Of a DNA stretch of 42,035 bases, positions 1-6,766 are shown one piece after another. The notes under the pieces were generated by a model that saw only the letters and a program-made list of their open reading frames with translations, was not told the origin of the DNA and made no database searches. Position 1 is the first letter of the stretch; every line of letters begins with the position of its first letter. The stretch comes from Bacteriovoracaceae bacterium (GTDB lineage: Bacteria > Bdellovibrionota > Bacteriovoracia > Bacteriovoracales > Bacteriovoracaceae): NCBI GenBank assembly GCA_019752535.1, contig JAIEMA010000014.1:1-42035 (forward strand), written 5' to 3'. The position numbers and the translations under genes are program-made.

Positions 1-12
1 TATTTTAGTTGG

Positions 13-37
13 TACCCTTATCGGGTATGGATTTTTT
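13..37 (+). terminator. Possible intrinsic terminator of a gene left of the window
   Basis: A short hairpin (TACCC 13-17, GGGTA 23-27, 5-nt loop) is followed a few bases later by a run of seven T. A plus-strand TAG at 6-8 would fit a gene ending just before it. The stem has only five base pairs, so this is a weak call. Confidence 0.35.
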
Positions 38-240
38 TATGTCCCCTTTTTTGCAGACGATGAGACACTTGAGGCAGTCATTGAGCATTCAATATTGGCT
101 GTCTGAGCGAATTTTCGAGCTGCGCTTACCACATGATCTACGATTGGTTTCCCAAGAGCGGGACAAAGTGCCTTAGGGAGATCAATTTTTAAACGGGTGC
201 CTTTTCCAGCAGCCAAGATTGCAATACCAATTGTCGCCAT
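37..240 (-). pseudogene. Truncated GlmU-like sugar nucleotidyltransferase N-terminus
   Basis: Reading leftward from ATG 240, residues 1-45 match the start of NTP-transferase (GlmU/RfbA-type) enzymes. They contain the LAAGKGTRLK nucleotide-binding loop, then PKAL and GKPIVDHVV. After about residue 48 the sequence stops resembling the family, and the frame ends at residue 67, where family members run to 230-450 residues. Neither alternative frame restores recognisable sequence in the bases available, and both soon hit stops. A plus-strand terminator-like hairpin lies immediately beyond the stop, so the gene seems to be cut off by a neighbouring unit. I infer a remnant. A sequencing frameshift plus continuation left of the window is less likely but not excluded. 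Confidence 0.5.
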
Positions 241-475
241 GTGAAATTCCTTTAGTCGGGCAATAAGTGATTTTCCTCTCTAAAGAGAGATTTTTCAAGT
301 GCTTAGAGATAGCCGACACGAATGCAATGTTGCTCATTTTACTCGGTGATTATGCAAAAATACCTTTCGATTACCTTAAATTTCCTTAAAGCGCAGTCGC
401 AAAAGACCCGAATTGCTTAATAGAACTCAAGCTGTTCACGGTTGAACTTGCATAGGTCTTATAGGAGTACATTTC

Positions 476-2875
476 ATGGTGACCAATTACGAAGGCGATA
501 CGATCGAGTTCAAGGAAAGTCTGCCGCTTCTGCCGGTAAGAGACTTGGTAGTCTATCCCTTCATGATCCTGCCCCTGTTTGTTGGAAGAGAGACTTCAAT
601 CAAAGCTGTAGAGGAGGCGCTCAATCATACTGATCGTCTTATTCTGTTAGCTTCTCAGAAAGATATCTCTGCCGAAGCCCCTGCCCCGTCTGAAATTTAT
701 TCATTAGGCACGGTCGCTATGATCATGCGTATGCGTAAATTACCAGATGGAAGAATTAAAATTCTTATCCAGGGTTTAGCGAAGGCAAGAATTACTTCTT
801 TTGAGCACACAGAGCCTTTCTACAAGGTGAAAGTTGAAAAAGTAGTTGCCACTGAAATCGCTGCTTCATCATCAGATGTAGAAGCCACGATGAGAACAGT
901 AAGAGAAAAGCTTGAGAAAGTTATCTCTATGGGCAAAGTTCTTTCTCCAGATATTCTTATGGTACTTGAAGATATTCAAGACCCGGGAAGACTGGCCGAC
1001 TTGATTGCCTCCAACTTAAATTTAAAAGTCTCTGACGCACAAGTTGTGCTTGAAACCTTAGACGCTCATGAGAGATTGCAGAAAATTAATTCAATCCTAC
1101 AGCACGAGCTCGATGTCTTAGGTTCACAATCTAAAATGAAAAAGGATCAAGACTCAAAAGTTAAAGATTCATTCATTAGAGATCAGATCAAAGCACTTAA
1201 GGGTGACCTTGGTGACAATGAGTCTAAAGAAGCCGATGAGTTTGCAGAGATCAAAGAAAAATTAATTGCAAAAGAGCTACCTGCTGAAGCACACAAAGAA
1301 GCTATGAAGCAGTTAGGGCGCCTTGAAAGAATGCACCCCGATTCATCTGAATCAAGCATTTTGAGATCTTACCTTGAATGGGTCGTGGATCTTCCATGGA
1401 CTGAGCAAAACAAAGAGATTACCGATCTTAAGCATGCAAGAGCGGTGTTGGATGAAGAGCACTTTGATCTTGAAAAAATTAAAGAGCGCGTTCTTGAATA
1501 TTTAGCTGTCAGAACGCTAAAAGGTGGAGCACTCAAAGGTCCAATCCTTTGTTTCTCTGGACCTCCAGGGGTTGGTAAAACGTCTCTTGGAAAATCCATT
1601 GCGAAGGCTACCGGCAGAGAATTTGTAAGGATCTCGCTCGGTGGAGTCAAAGATGAGAGTGAAATTCGTGGACACCGCAGAACTTATGTTGGTGCAATGC
1701 CAGGAAGATTCATTCAAGCCATGAAACAAGTGAAGAGTATCAATCCAGTCATCATGCTAGATGAAATTGATAAACTTGGAAGTGATTTCAGGGGAGATCC
1801 ATCTGCGGCACTCTTAGAAGTTCTCGATCCTGAACAAAATAATAGTTTTAGAGATAACTACTTAAATGTTCCTTTTGATCTCTCAAATGTAATGTTTATT
1901 GCCACAGCAAATATGCTTGAAAATATTCCTGGTCCACTTCGTGACCGTATGGAAATTATCAATCTCAGTGGCTATAGTCATGAAGAGAAAGTTCAGATCT
2001 CTAAAAAATATCTTATCCCAAAACAAATGGATGAGAACGGTATTACTGATCAGCACATTGAATTCACTGATGAAGGTGTTGAAACTGTCATCAACGGATT
2101 TACAAGAGAGGCTGGTCTTAGAAATCTTGAAAGACAAATTGGCTCACTTTGCAGAAAAGTCGCTAAAAAAATTGCAAGCGGCAATCACTGTAAAACTCAT
2201 ATCTTCTCAACAACGGTTGAAGAGCTCTTGGGTCCTGCACCGTATGGACATGAGGAGATCAACGAGTTTGATGAAGTGGGTGTCGCTACTGGCTTGGCTT
2301 GGACAGCGGCAGGTGGTGAAATTCTTAAGATTGAAGCAACTAAGATGAAAGGAAGAGGAATAACTCTGACTGGTCAACTTGGTGAAGTCATGAAAGAGAG
2401 TGCTCAAGCGGCCATGGGATTTATTCGCTCAAATGCAGCAGCGCTTGGAATTGATGAAGACTTCTTTGAAAAACATGAAGTTCACGTCCATCTTCCGGCG
2501 GGTGCCATCCCAAAAGATGGCCCATCAGCGGGTATTACATTGGCGACAGTCGTTGTATCTCTTTTAACAAATACGGCCATCAGCAAAGACATTGCGATGA
2601 CGGGAGAAATCACTTTGACTGGAAAAGTTCTTCCAGTGGGTGGAATCAAAGAGAAGGCACTGGCTGCAATGAGAGCAGGAATTGAAACCATCATTATTCC
2701 TTGGAAAAACCAAAAGGATCTTTTGGATATTCCTGAGCAACATCGCAAGAAGATCAATTTCATTCCTGTAAAAAATATTTCTGAAGTGCTTGCGCTGGCT
2801 TTAGTTGACTGGAAGCCTCAAGTTGAGGCGGCACCAACTCCACCTCGCAAGAAAGACGGCCAAATTGCCGCATAA
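476..2875 (+). CDS. lon: ATP-dependent protease Lon
   Basis: Full-length (799 aa) cytoplasmic AAA+ serine protease that degrades misfolded and short-lived regulatory proteins. The N-terminal substrate-recognition (LAN) domain begins with LPLLPVRDLVVYP near residue 20 and is followed by a helical region to about 330. Walker A is GPPGVGKT at 362-369 and Walker B is VIMLDEID at 425-432. The proteolytic domain carries the Ser/Lys dyad: Ser684 in PKDGPSAG and Lys727 in GGIKEK. The start ATG 476 has AGGAG at 463-467, a good spacing. The C-terminal tail after about 785 is Pro/Lys-rich and variable. The gene stands alone, with a strong terminator after it. A second Lon C-terminus lies at the right edge of the window, so this genome has at least two Lon proteases. 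Confidence 0.97.
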   Translation: MVTNYEGDTIEFKESLPLLPVRDLVVYPFMILPLFVGRETSIKAVEEALNHTDRLILLASQKDISAEAPAPSEIYSLGTVAMIMRMRKLPDGRIKILIQGLAKARITSFEHTEPFYKVKVEKVVATEIAASSSDVEATMRTVREKLEKVISMGKVLSPDILMVLEDIQDPGRLADLIASNLNLKVSDAQVVLETLDAHERLQKINSILQHELDVLGSQSKMKKDQDSKVKDSFIRDQIKALKGDLGDNESKEADEFAEIKEKLIAKELPAEAHKEAMKQLGRLERMHPDSSESSILRSYLEWVVDLPWTEQNKEITDLKHARAVLDEEHFDLEKIKERVLEYLAVRTLKGGALKGPILCFSGPPGVGKTSLGKSIAKATGREFVRISLGGVKDESEIRGHRRTYVGAMPGRFIQAMKQVKSINPVIMLDEIDKLGSDFRGDPSAALLEVLDPEQNNSFRDNYLNVPFDLSNVMFIATANMLENIPGPLRDRMEIINLSGYSHEEKVQISKKYLIPKQMDENGITDQHIEFTDEGVETVINGFTREAGLRNLERQIGSLCRKVAKKIASGNHCKTHIFSTTVEELLGPAPYGHEEINEFDEVGVATGLAWTAAGGEILKIEATKMKGRGITLTGQLGEVMKESAQAAMGFIRSNAAALGIDEDFFEKHEVHVHLPAGAIPKDGPSAGITLATVVVSLLTNTAISKDIAMTGEITLTGKVLPVGGIKEKALAAMRAGIETIIIPWKNQKDLLDIPEQHRKKINFIPVKNISEVLALALVDWKPQVEAAPTPPRKKDGQIAA

Positions 2876-2880
2876 ATAAT

Positions 2881-2907
2881 GAAGGGCCTCAGGGCCCTTC
2901 TTTTTTT
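2881..2907 (+). terminator. Intrinsic terminator of lon
   Basis: A perfect 8-bp GC-rich stem (GAAGGGCC / GGCCCTTC, 4-nt loop) is followed by seven T, three bases after the lon stop codon. Confidence 0.93.
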
Positions 2908-2934
2908 GCTCCATCCGTCAGCTTTTGTTATCCT
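2906..2934 (+). promoter_or_regulatory. Possible sigma-70 promoter giving a leaderless mRNA
   Basis: TTGCTC (2906-2911), a 17-nt spacer and TATCCT (2929-2934) place the transcription start at about 2940, practically on the ATG at 2941 of the receiver gene. That gene has no Shine-Dalgarno sequence, which fits leaderless translation. Both hexamers are only 4/6 matches, so this is tentative. Confidence 0.35.
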
Positions 2935-2940
2935 TTATAA

Positions 2941-3339
2941 ATGAATACTTCCTCCATTTATAAAAACTATCGAATCCTCGTCGTTGATGATTCTGATTTC
3001 TCCCGATCGCAAATATCAGAACTTCTCACCTCGAATGGCTTTTCTGTATGCGGAGAAGCTGCAAATGCCAACGAGGCCCTAAGACTAATAAAAGAGAAAA
3101 AGCCTCATCTTGTTCTCACAGATATTGTCATGCCGGAAATGTCTGGAATTGAGCTGACTGAGAAGATTTCAACAAATTTTCAAAACGTTGGCGTCATTAT
3201 GATTTCTTCTCTTCATCATGAGCAAATTGTTCTAGAGGCCATCGCGGCTGGAGCCGTTGATTTTATCAATAAGCCTATAAATCCTCTTCAGATGTCTGAG
3301 GCCGTTGAGAAATTTTTAAGCACTTTACCAAAAGAGTAA
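2941..3339 (+). CDS. CheY-like single-domain response regulator
   Basis: A stand-alone receiver domain of 132 aa with no output domain, so it signals by protein-protein contact. The acidic pocket is D16-D17, the phospho-acceptor is D61 in LTDIVMPEMSG, the switch residue is S89 and the conserved lysine is K111 in INKP. It is the first gene of a three-gene operon and is followed after one base by a CheX-like phosphatase gene, whose product probably dephosphorylates it. No Shine-Dalgarno precedes ATG 2941. A role in motility or predation signalling is inference from the CheX pairing only. Confidence 0.93.
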   Translation: MNTSSIYKNYRILVVDDSDFSRSQISELLTSNGFSVCGEAANANEALRLIKEKKPHLVLTDIVMPEMSGIELTEKISTNFQNVGVIMISSLHHEQIVLEAIAAGAVDFINKPINPLQMSEAVEKFLSTLPKE

Positions 3340-3340
3340 T

Positions 3341-3763
3341 ATGCATATTGAATCTGAAAAAATTCAATCTTTTCTTCCAGAAATTGTCCCTATTTTTGGA
3401 GCCACTCGCTTAGAGAAAATACACAGCAGATCTGTTTCACTCAACGTAAAGACAATTGTTTCTATCCCGTTTATTGGTTCAGTGAGTGGCGTAATTAAGC
3501 TCAATTTTGATATTCAAATTCAAAAACTTAAAAATAATGAGAAAGCTTTTGTCAGAGGTATTCTCACTGAGGCTTCAAATATTTTAGCTGGTGTAACTAT
3601 AAGTGATTTAGCTGATGATTTAGAGGGCCACATTATGCTCGCTCCCCCTCAAATTCAAGATAATCTCAATTTAAAAGTGACGACAGGATCAGCCTATACG
3701 CTTCATATTTTAGATAAGGAATGTAACTGCTTAGTCGAGATTGATTTCAAGGGTGAATTATGA
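3341..3763 (+). CDS. CheX/CheC-type receiver phosphatase
   Basis: A 140-aa protein with the CheC/CheX/FliY fold signature E-x2-N-x3-G (E77, N80, G84 in LTEASNILAG). In CheX and CheC these acidic and amide residues hydrolyse the aspartyl phosphate of CheY-like receivers. The beta-rich SVSLNVKTIVSIPFIG segment before the motif and a second beta half after residue 105 fit a one-motif CheX-like protein. It starts one base after the receiver gene and its stop overlaps the next start (ATGA). The three genes therefore form a translationally coupled unit, in which this product probably switches off the partner receiver. Confidence 0.85.
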   Translation: MHIESEKIQSFLPEIVPIFGATRLEKIHSRSVSLNVKTIVSIPFIGSVSGVIKLNFDIQIQKLKNNEKAFVRGILTEASNILAGVTISDLADDLEGHIMLAPPQIQDNLNLKVTTGSAYTLHILDKECNCLVEIDFKGEL

Positions 3764-4071
3764 AAAAGATTTTTGCTGCTTTTAGCATTTTTGTCGCAAC
3801 GTACTTTCTTCTTTCAATCGATCTAAGTGGCCGCCCAGTGTTCTCTTATCTTTATGATCTCACATCACCCTTTTCAAAAAGCCTTCAGAAAAGTGTCGAG
3901 TCACTGATGGGAAAGGGCATTGTTGAATCAAAGGAAGTTGGAGGTAAGCTCTTCAATAACTCTCTTCCCAAAAAAGCCACTATACTTAAAAATGAAAAGG
4001 CCCCGGAGGAAAGTCTCTCCGAGGCCGAAAAAATTGAACTTAACTCTTTGATCAAAAACTACGCAAAGTAA
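3760..4071 (+). CDS. Small membrane-anchored protein of unknown function
   Basis: A 103-aa protein with a hydrophobic N-terminus (residues 3-20, a signal anchor or signal peptide). The hydrophilic, Lys/Glu-rich remainder ends in a predicted helix. No family recognised. It overlaps the CheX-like gene by four bases, so it is translated with the receiver/phosphatase pair. Its stop abuts the stop of a convergent small gene on the other strand, with no spacer. Confidence 0.75.
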   Translation: MKKIFAAFSIFVATYFLLSIDLSGRPVFSYLYDLTSPFSKSLQKSVESLMGKGIVESKEVGGKLFNNSLPKKATILKNEKAPEESLSEAEKIELNSLIKNYAK

Positions 4072-4242
4072 TTATTGACCAGATACTGCTGTTGAAGAAG
4101 TTTGAGCATTTGATGAACCTGCATCAGTTTTAGGATTCACGCGCTCAACACCGTCTGCCACTTGGCCGCACTTAGATTCAACTTCAGCTGCAACTGCTGC
4201 GAAAGTAGAAAGAGTGATCAAAATTGCGATAAAAGCTTTCAT
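4072..4242 (-). CDS. Tiny exported protein, single cysteine (56 aa)
   Basis: Found by eye on the minus strand: ATG 4242 to TAA 4072, 56 codons. GGGGAA lies just upstream as a ribosome-binding site. The product has a clear Sec signal peptide (MKAFIAILITLSTFAAVAA) followed by a short hydrophilic peptide with one Cys in ESKCGQVADGVERVNP and a C-terminus rich in Ser, Thr and Gln. A near-perfect sigma-54 promoter lies 41-56 bases upstream. The C-x2-V-x-DG-x-V pattern and the terminal VxGQ are shared with the 63-aa protein at 4756-4947, so the two look like paralogues. Function unknown. A secreted or periplasmic role is inferred. Confidence 0.75.
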   Translation of the reverse strand: MKAFIAILITLSTFAAVAAEVESKCGQVADGVERVNPKTDAGSSNAQTSSTAVSGQ

Positions 4243-4282
4243 AATATTCCCCTTGTTGGTTTATCTGTCTTACCTCTATAGA

Positions 4283-4298
4283 AGCAAGGCTTATGCCA
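4283..4298 (-). promoter_or_regulatory. Sigma-54 (-24/-12) promoter
   Basis: On the minus strand the site reads TGGCATAAGCCTTGCT. It matches the RpoN consensus TGGCAY-N5-TTGCW at every fixed position, with exactly ten bases between the GG and GC dinucleotides. The transcription start would be near 4273, about 30 bases before the 56-aa ORF. Confidence 0.8.
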
Positions 4299-4386
4299 AC
4301 ATTTCTTATCTCATTTCGGGGAGTTGGCCCCCCATCTGTGTTTAGTTTCTAGTCAGACTGTCTAAAATATAACAGACACTCTCGCT

Positions 4387-4566
4387 CTACAGGCCTGTCG
4401 CCGTAGAGACCTCTTCCTTCTCTTTAGACTTATCATCTAATGAAGCCTTTGTGTTTCCACGTTCTTCAGAGTGAAGTGTATAAGGACACTCTGAGGCTTG
4501 GTTCTCAGTCGCAAAGCTTGGGCTTAAAGAAGCAACAAGCAAAGTCAGTGCAAATAGAGTTTTCAT
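4387..4566 (-). CDS. Tiny exported protein, single cysteine (59 aa)
   Basis: Found by eye: ATG 4566 to TAG 4387, 59 codons, with AAGGGAGAA as a strong ribosome-binding site. It has a Sec signal peptide (MKTLFALTLLVASLSPSFA) and then a highly charged mature peptide of about 40 residues. That peptide has a single Cys in ASECPYTLHSEE and ends in a Lys/Glu-rich stretch and TATGL. A sigma-54 promoter lies 37-52 bases upstream. Similar size, layout and neighbourhood suggest it belongs to one set with the genes on either side, though sequence similarity in the mature part is weak. Function unknown. Confidence 0.75.
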   Translation of the reverse strand: MKTLFALTLLVASLSPSFATENQASECPYTLHSEERGNTKASLDDKSKEKEEVSTATGL

Positions 4567-4602
4567 AAAGTTCTCCCTTTTAAATCCATTTGATTATGTA
4601 TT

Positions 4603-4618
4603 TGCAGGGGGCGTGCCA
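4603..4618 (-). promoter_or_regulatory. Sigma-54 (-24/-12) promoter
   Basis: The minus strand reads TGGCACGCCCCCTGCA. This matches TGGCAC-N5-TTGCA with one mismatch (C for the first T of the -12 box) and the obligatory 10-base GG-to-GC spacing. The predicted start near 4592 gives a 26-base leader to the 59-aa ORF. Confidence 0.8.
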
Positions 4619-4705
4619 AAATTGGAATTATCTAAGAGTCTGAATTGAGGAGATGGGAGTGACTAGATTTTAGACAGGCTTGTATTAAGTGATCAAAAAA
4701 TAGGC

Positions 4706-4730
4706 AAAAAAAAACCCACCGTGAGGTGGG
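4706..4730 (-). terminator. Intrinsic terminator of the 63-aa exported protein gene
   Basis: On the minus strand a CCCACC / GGTGGG stem with a 4-nt loop is followed by nine T (the A-run 4706-4714 on the plus strand). It lies 25 bases past the stop at 4756. Confidence 0.88.
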
Positions 4731-4755
4731 TTCTCTATAGAAAATATAAAAACTA

Positions 4756-4947
4756 TTACTGACCAACTACATCTTTTGGAGCAACTGGTTGTTGAACCTG
4801 AGTTCCCGTAGGTACAACTTTTGGAACATTTCCATCGACAACCGCGCCTTCACAATCCTTTCCAGTTGCATTGTCGCCTTCTTGTTGCTCTTGAGCCCAT
4901 AAAGACATTGAGAGAGTGAGAGCTAAAATGACTAATATGTATTTCAT
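4756..4947 (-). CDS. Small exported protein, single cysteine (63 aa)
   Basis: The 63-aa product has a signal peptide (MKYILVILALTLSMSLWA, cleavage before QEQQ) and a Pro/Val/Gln-rich mature peptide. A single Cys lies in GKDCEGAVVDGNVPKVVP and the protein ends VVGQ. The Cys region and C-terminus resemble those of the 56-aa protein at 4072-4242. GGAG lies a few bases before ATG 4947, and the gene has its own terminator. Unlike its two neighbours it shows no sigma-54 site. A weak sigma-70-like TATGAT is the only candidate element. Function unknown. Confidence 0.75.
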   Translation of the reverse strand: MKYILVILALTLSMSLWAQEQQEGDNATGKDCEGAVVDGNVPKVVPTGTQVQQPVAPKDVVGQ

Positions 4948-5016
4948 AGTTTTCTCCGTTTCTTACCTGTAACCATCATAAACCCTTATCGTCAAAGCTC
5001 CAAATAACCTTAATTT

Positions 5017-5055
5017 TGGGCTTTTTTTGCCCCTACATGCCTCCTTTTGGAGGCA
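5017..5055 (-). terminator. Paired hairpins after the RHS-like gene
   Basis: A perfect 7-bp stem with a 4-base loop (TGCCTCC 5038-5044, GGAGGCA 5049-5055) begins directly at the stop codon of the gene ending at 5056. A GGGC / GCCC hairpin with an A/T loop follows at 5018-5032. There is no proper U-run, so this may be a transcript-stabilising end structure rather than a classical terminator. Confidence 0.5.
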
Positions 5056-6690
5056 CTACATATTAAGATTCACTCCAGCTGGCTTCACGATAGAGAGTAA
5101 GTTCTGGAAAGCTTGAGTGACCTGAAGGGCCATCTTATGACCAGCATCTGACTCTACTTTCTTGATCTCACCGTAGTTATCGTAAGCAACATTAATTTTA
5201 CCAACCTTCTCCATCTCAATCTCTACAGGTTTCCCGAGAGCATTGTATTTAAAGGAGAGAGTGCGTCTCTGATTAGTCTTTTTATCGTCATCAACCATCT
5301 TTGTGATCTTACCCTTAATATCGTAAAGAAGAAGTACTGCTTTACCCTTATCATTCTTAGCCGTCACGAGGTTACCTTGTTTATCGTATGTGAACTCAGT
5401 AGTTCCCTCGTTATTAGTGACCTTCTTAATTTTGTTAATGGCATTGTCATAGTCAATTTGGACAAAATCACCCTTGGTTGATGATTTTTTAATCAAGAGA
5501 CCTTTGTCGTTATATTCAAAATTAGTGACTTGCTTACCGCGAGCAATCTTTAAAGGAAGTGAGCAACACTCTGAATAGATCGTCTCCGTCTTGATACCAT
5601 TAATGTCAGTTACAATTCTGTAAGTGTAACGAGATCCATCAGGACGAGTCTTGAGTTCATACTCGTAACGATTTGAAGCAGGCTTTCCATCAAATCCATT
5701 CTTAATAACTGTCGTCCAATAATGATCATCCGGAGCTTTAGTGTCACTTCCGTATTCATACTTAGTGCTTTCACCATTGCGATCCATAATCTCAGTTACG
5801 AACAAAGTTTTTGGTTCGTACTTAATCGTCATTTTACTTTTATCGCTATAAGATATTTGAGTCAGGTTATGACTCTTGTCATAAGAATAATCGTAAGTAT
5901 TACCACCAACGTCTTTTGAGGAAACAAGATTATCTCCCTCGTATTTGTATTCTGCTTTTTTATCCCCCGCACTCCAAACTTCTTTCACTTTACCATCTGC
6001 GTACCAGCTTAAATAAATTTGTTTCGCCTGAGAATCTTTGATACTTTCAAGTTTTCCGTCTTTCCAAACAAAGGCAATGCTGTAACCCGTCTTGTCAGAA
6101 GACTTAACCAGATTACCCTTCATATCAAATTGTTCAGTCTTGCCGTCAGGATAAACTCGACGATAGCCATCCTTCTCCACAACTAACTCTTGAGCTCCAC
6201 GATCTGAAGAATAAAGAACAGTGCCCACAGCGACGTTGGTTTGAACTTTAAAATTTAAGGCGTATGTATGTCTAAGTTCAGCATTGGTTTTTAATTTTTC
6301 AATGAGTTGTTGAGCAGAACTTTCAGAAAGCTGTGTTCTCTTTCTCATCGCTTCAACGATCTTCTTTGCAGCAGCTTCTGCATCAACAGCTGTCTTAGGA
6401 GTGAAGCGAGTTTTTCCGCCGGCCCCATGCTCATGAATAACAACAGATCCATCCGCTGAAGTTTCAAGTTTTGTTTCGAAGTCTGAACCCCAGCCAAAAC
6501 CGAACCATCCAACCTCAGTGGCTTTAGAGTTATATGTTCGAGTGATCTCTAGTTTTTTACCACCGCCAGGAACGACAATATCAGTGTAAGAGATATAGAA
6601 GTTACCATTCTTTAAATTCACACCTGCAAGTACAGGCAACGCAAATAAAGCCAGAATGAAAAGGCTTGCGAAGCGTTTTAAAAAATTCAT
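5056..6690 (-). CDS. Exported RHS/YD-repeat protein
   Basis: A 544-aa exported protein. A signal peptide (residues 1-22, ending PVLAG) is followed by the N-terminal RHS module: NGNFYISYTDIVVPGGGKKL, ITRTYNSK and GWFGFGWGSDFET, the DUF6531-like start of many RHS/YD proteins. Degenerate YD repeats run from about residue 190 to 520 (YDKSHNLTQISYSD, YNDKGLLIKK, YDKQGNLVTAKND). It lacks the RHS core cage signature and any C-terminal toxin domain, so it is not a typical polymorphic toxin. I chose ATG 6690 because AGGTGG precedes it and it opens directly with the signal peptide; an upstream in-frame ATG at 6723 has no ribosome-binding site. It lies 76 bases downstream of tadB on the same strand and could be part of the pilus transcript. 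A cell-surface or periplasmic structural role is inferred. Confidence 0.82.
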   Translation of the reverse strand: MNFLKRFASLFILALFALPVLAGVNLKNGNFYISYTDIVVPGGGKKLEITRTYNSKATEVGWFGFGWGSDFETKLETSADGSVVIHEHGAGGKTRFTPKTAVDAEAAAKKIVEAMRKRTQLSESSAQQLIEKLKTNAELRHTYALNFKVQTNVAVGTVLYSSDRGAQELVVEKDGYRRVYPDGKTEQFDMKGNLVKSSDKTGYSIAFVWKDGKLESIKDSQAKQIYLSWYADGKVKEVWSAGDKKAEYKYEGDNLVSSKDVGGNTYDYSYDKSHNLTQISYSDKSKMTIKYEPKTLFVTEIMDRNGESTKYEYGSDTKAPDDHYWTTVIKNGFDGKPASNRYEYELKTRPDGSRYTYRIVTDINGIKTETIYSECCSLPLKIARGKQVTNFEYNDKGLLIKKSSTKGDFVQIDYDNAINKIKKVTNNEGTTEFTYDKQGNLVTAKNDKGKAVLLLYDIKGKITKMVDDDKKTNQRRTLSFKYNALGKPVEIEMEKVGKINVAYDNYGEIKKVESDAGHKMALQVTQAFQNLLSIVKPAGVNLNM

Positions 6691-6766
6691 GAGACCACCT
6701 TTTGGAAAAAACCTTTTTATCATCTTATACTAACTAGTTACGGATGGAAGCCGGCATATCTTTACG

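Noticed and set aside
241-475. Heat-shock (sigma-32) promoter upstream of lon
   Set aside because: The region was read for CTTGAA and CCCCAT-type boxes with correct spacing and none was found. The sigma-70 candidates were also weak.
1369-1650. Minus-strand ORF of 93 aa inside lon
   Set aside because: It lies wholly within the well-supported lon gene, with no ribosome-binding site and no protein-like motif. The same holds for the other antisense ORFs inside lon, alaS, recA and recG.
4320-4390. Terminator for the 59-aa exported protein gene
   Set aside because: TGTCT / AGACA and GGGG / CCCC hairpins are present on the minus strand but the stems are short and no U-run follows.
5056-6690. Polymorphic RHS toxin with immunity gene
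   Set aside because: There is no C-terminal toxin domain, no core cage signature and no immunity-like gene downstream. The following small genes are exported proteins under their own control.
6724-6766. Possible separate promoter for the RHS-like gene
   Set aside because: A TATAAG-like box exists but no -35 box at the right distance, so I could not support it.
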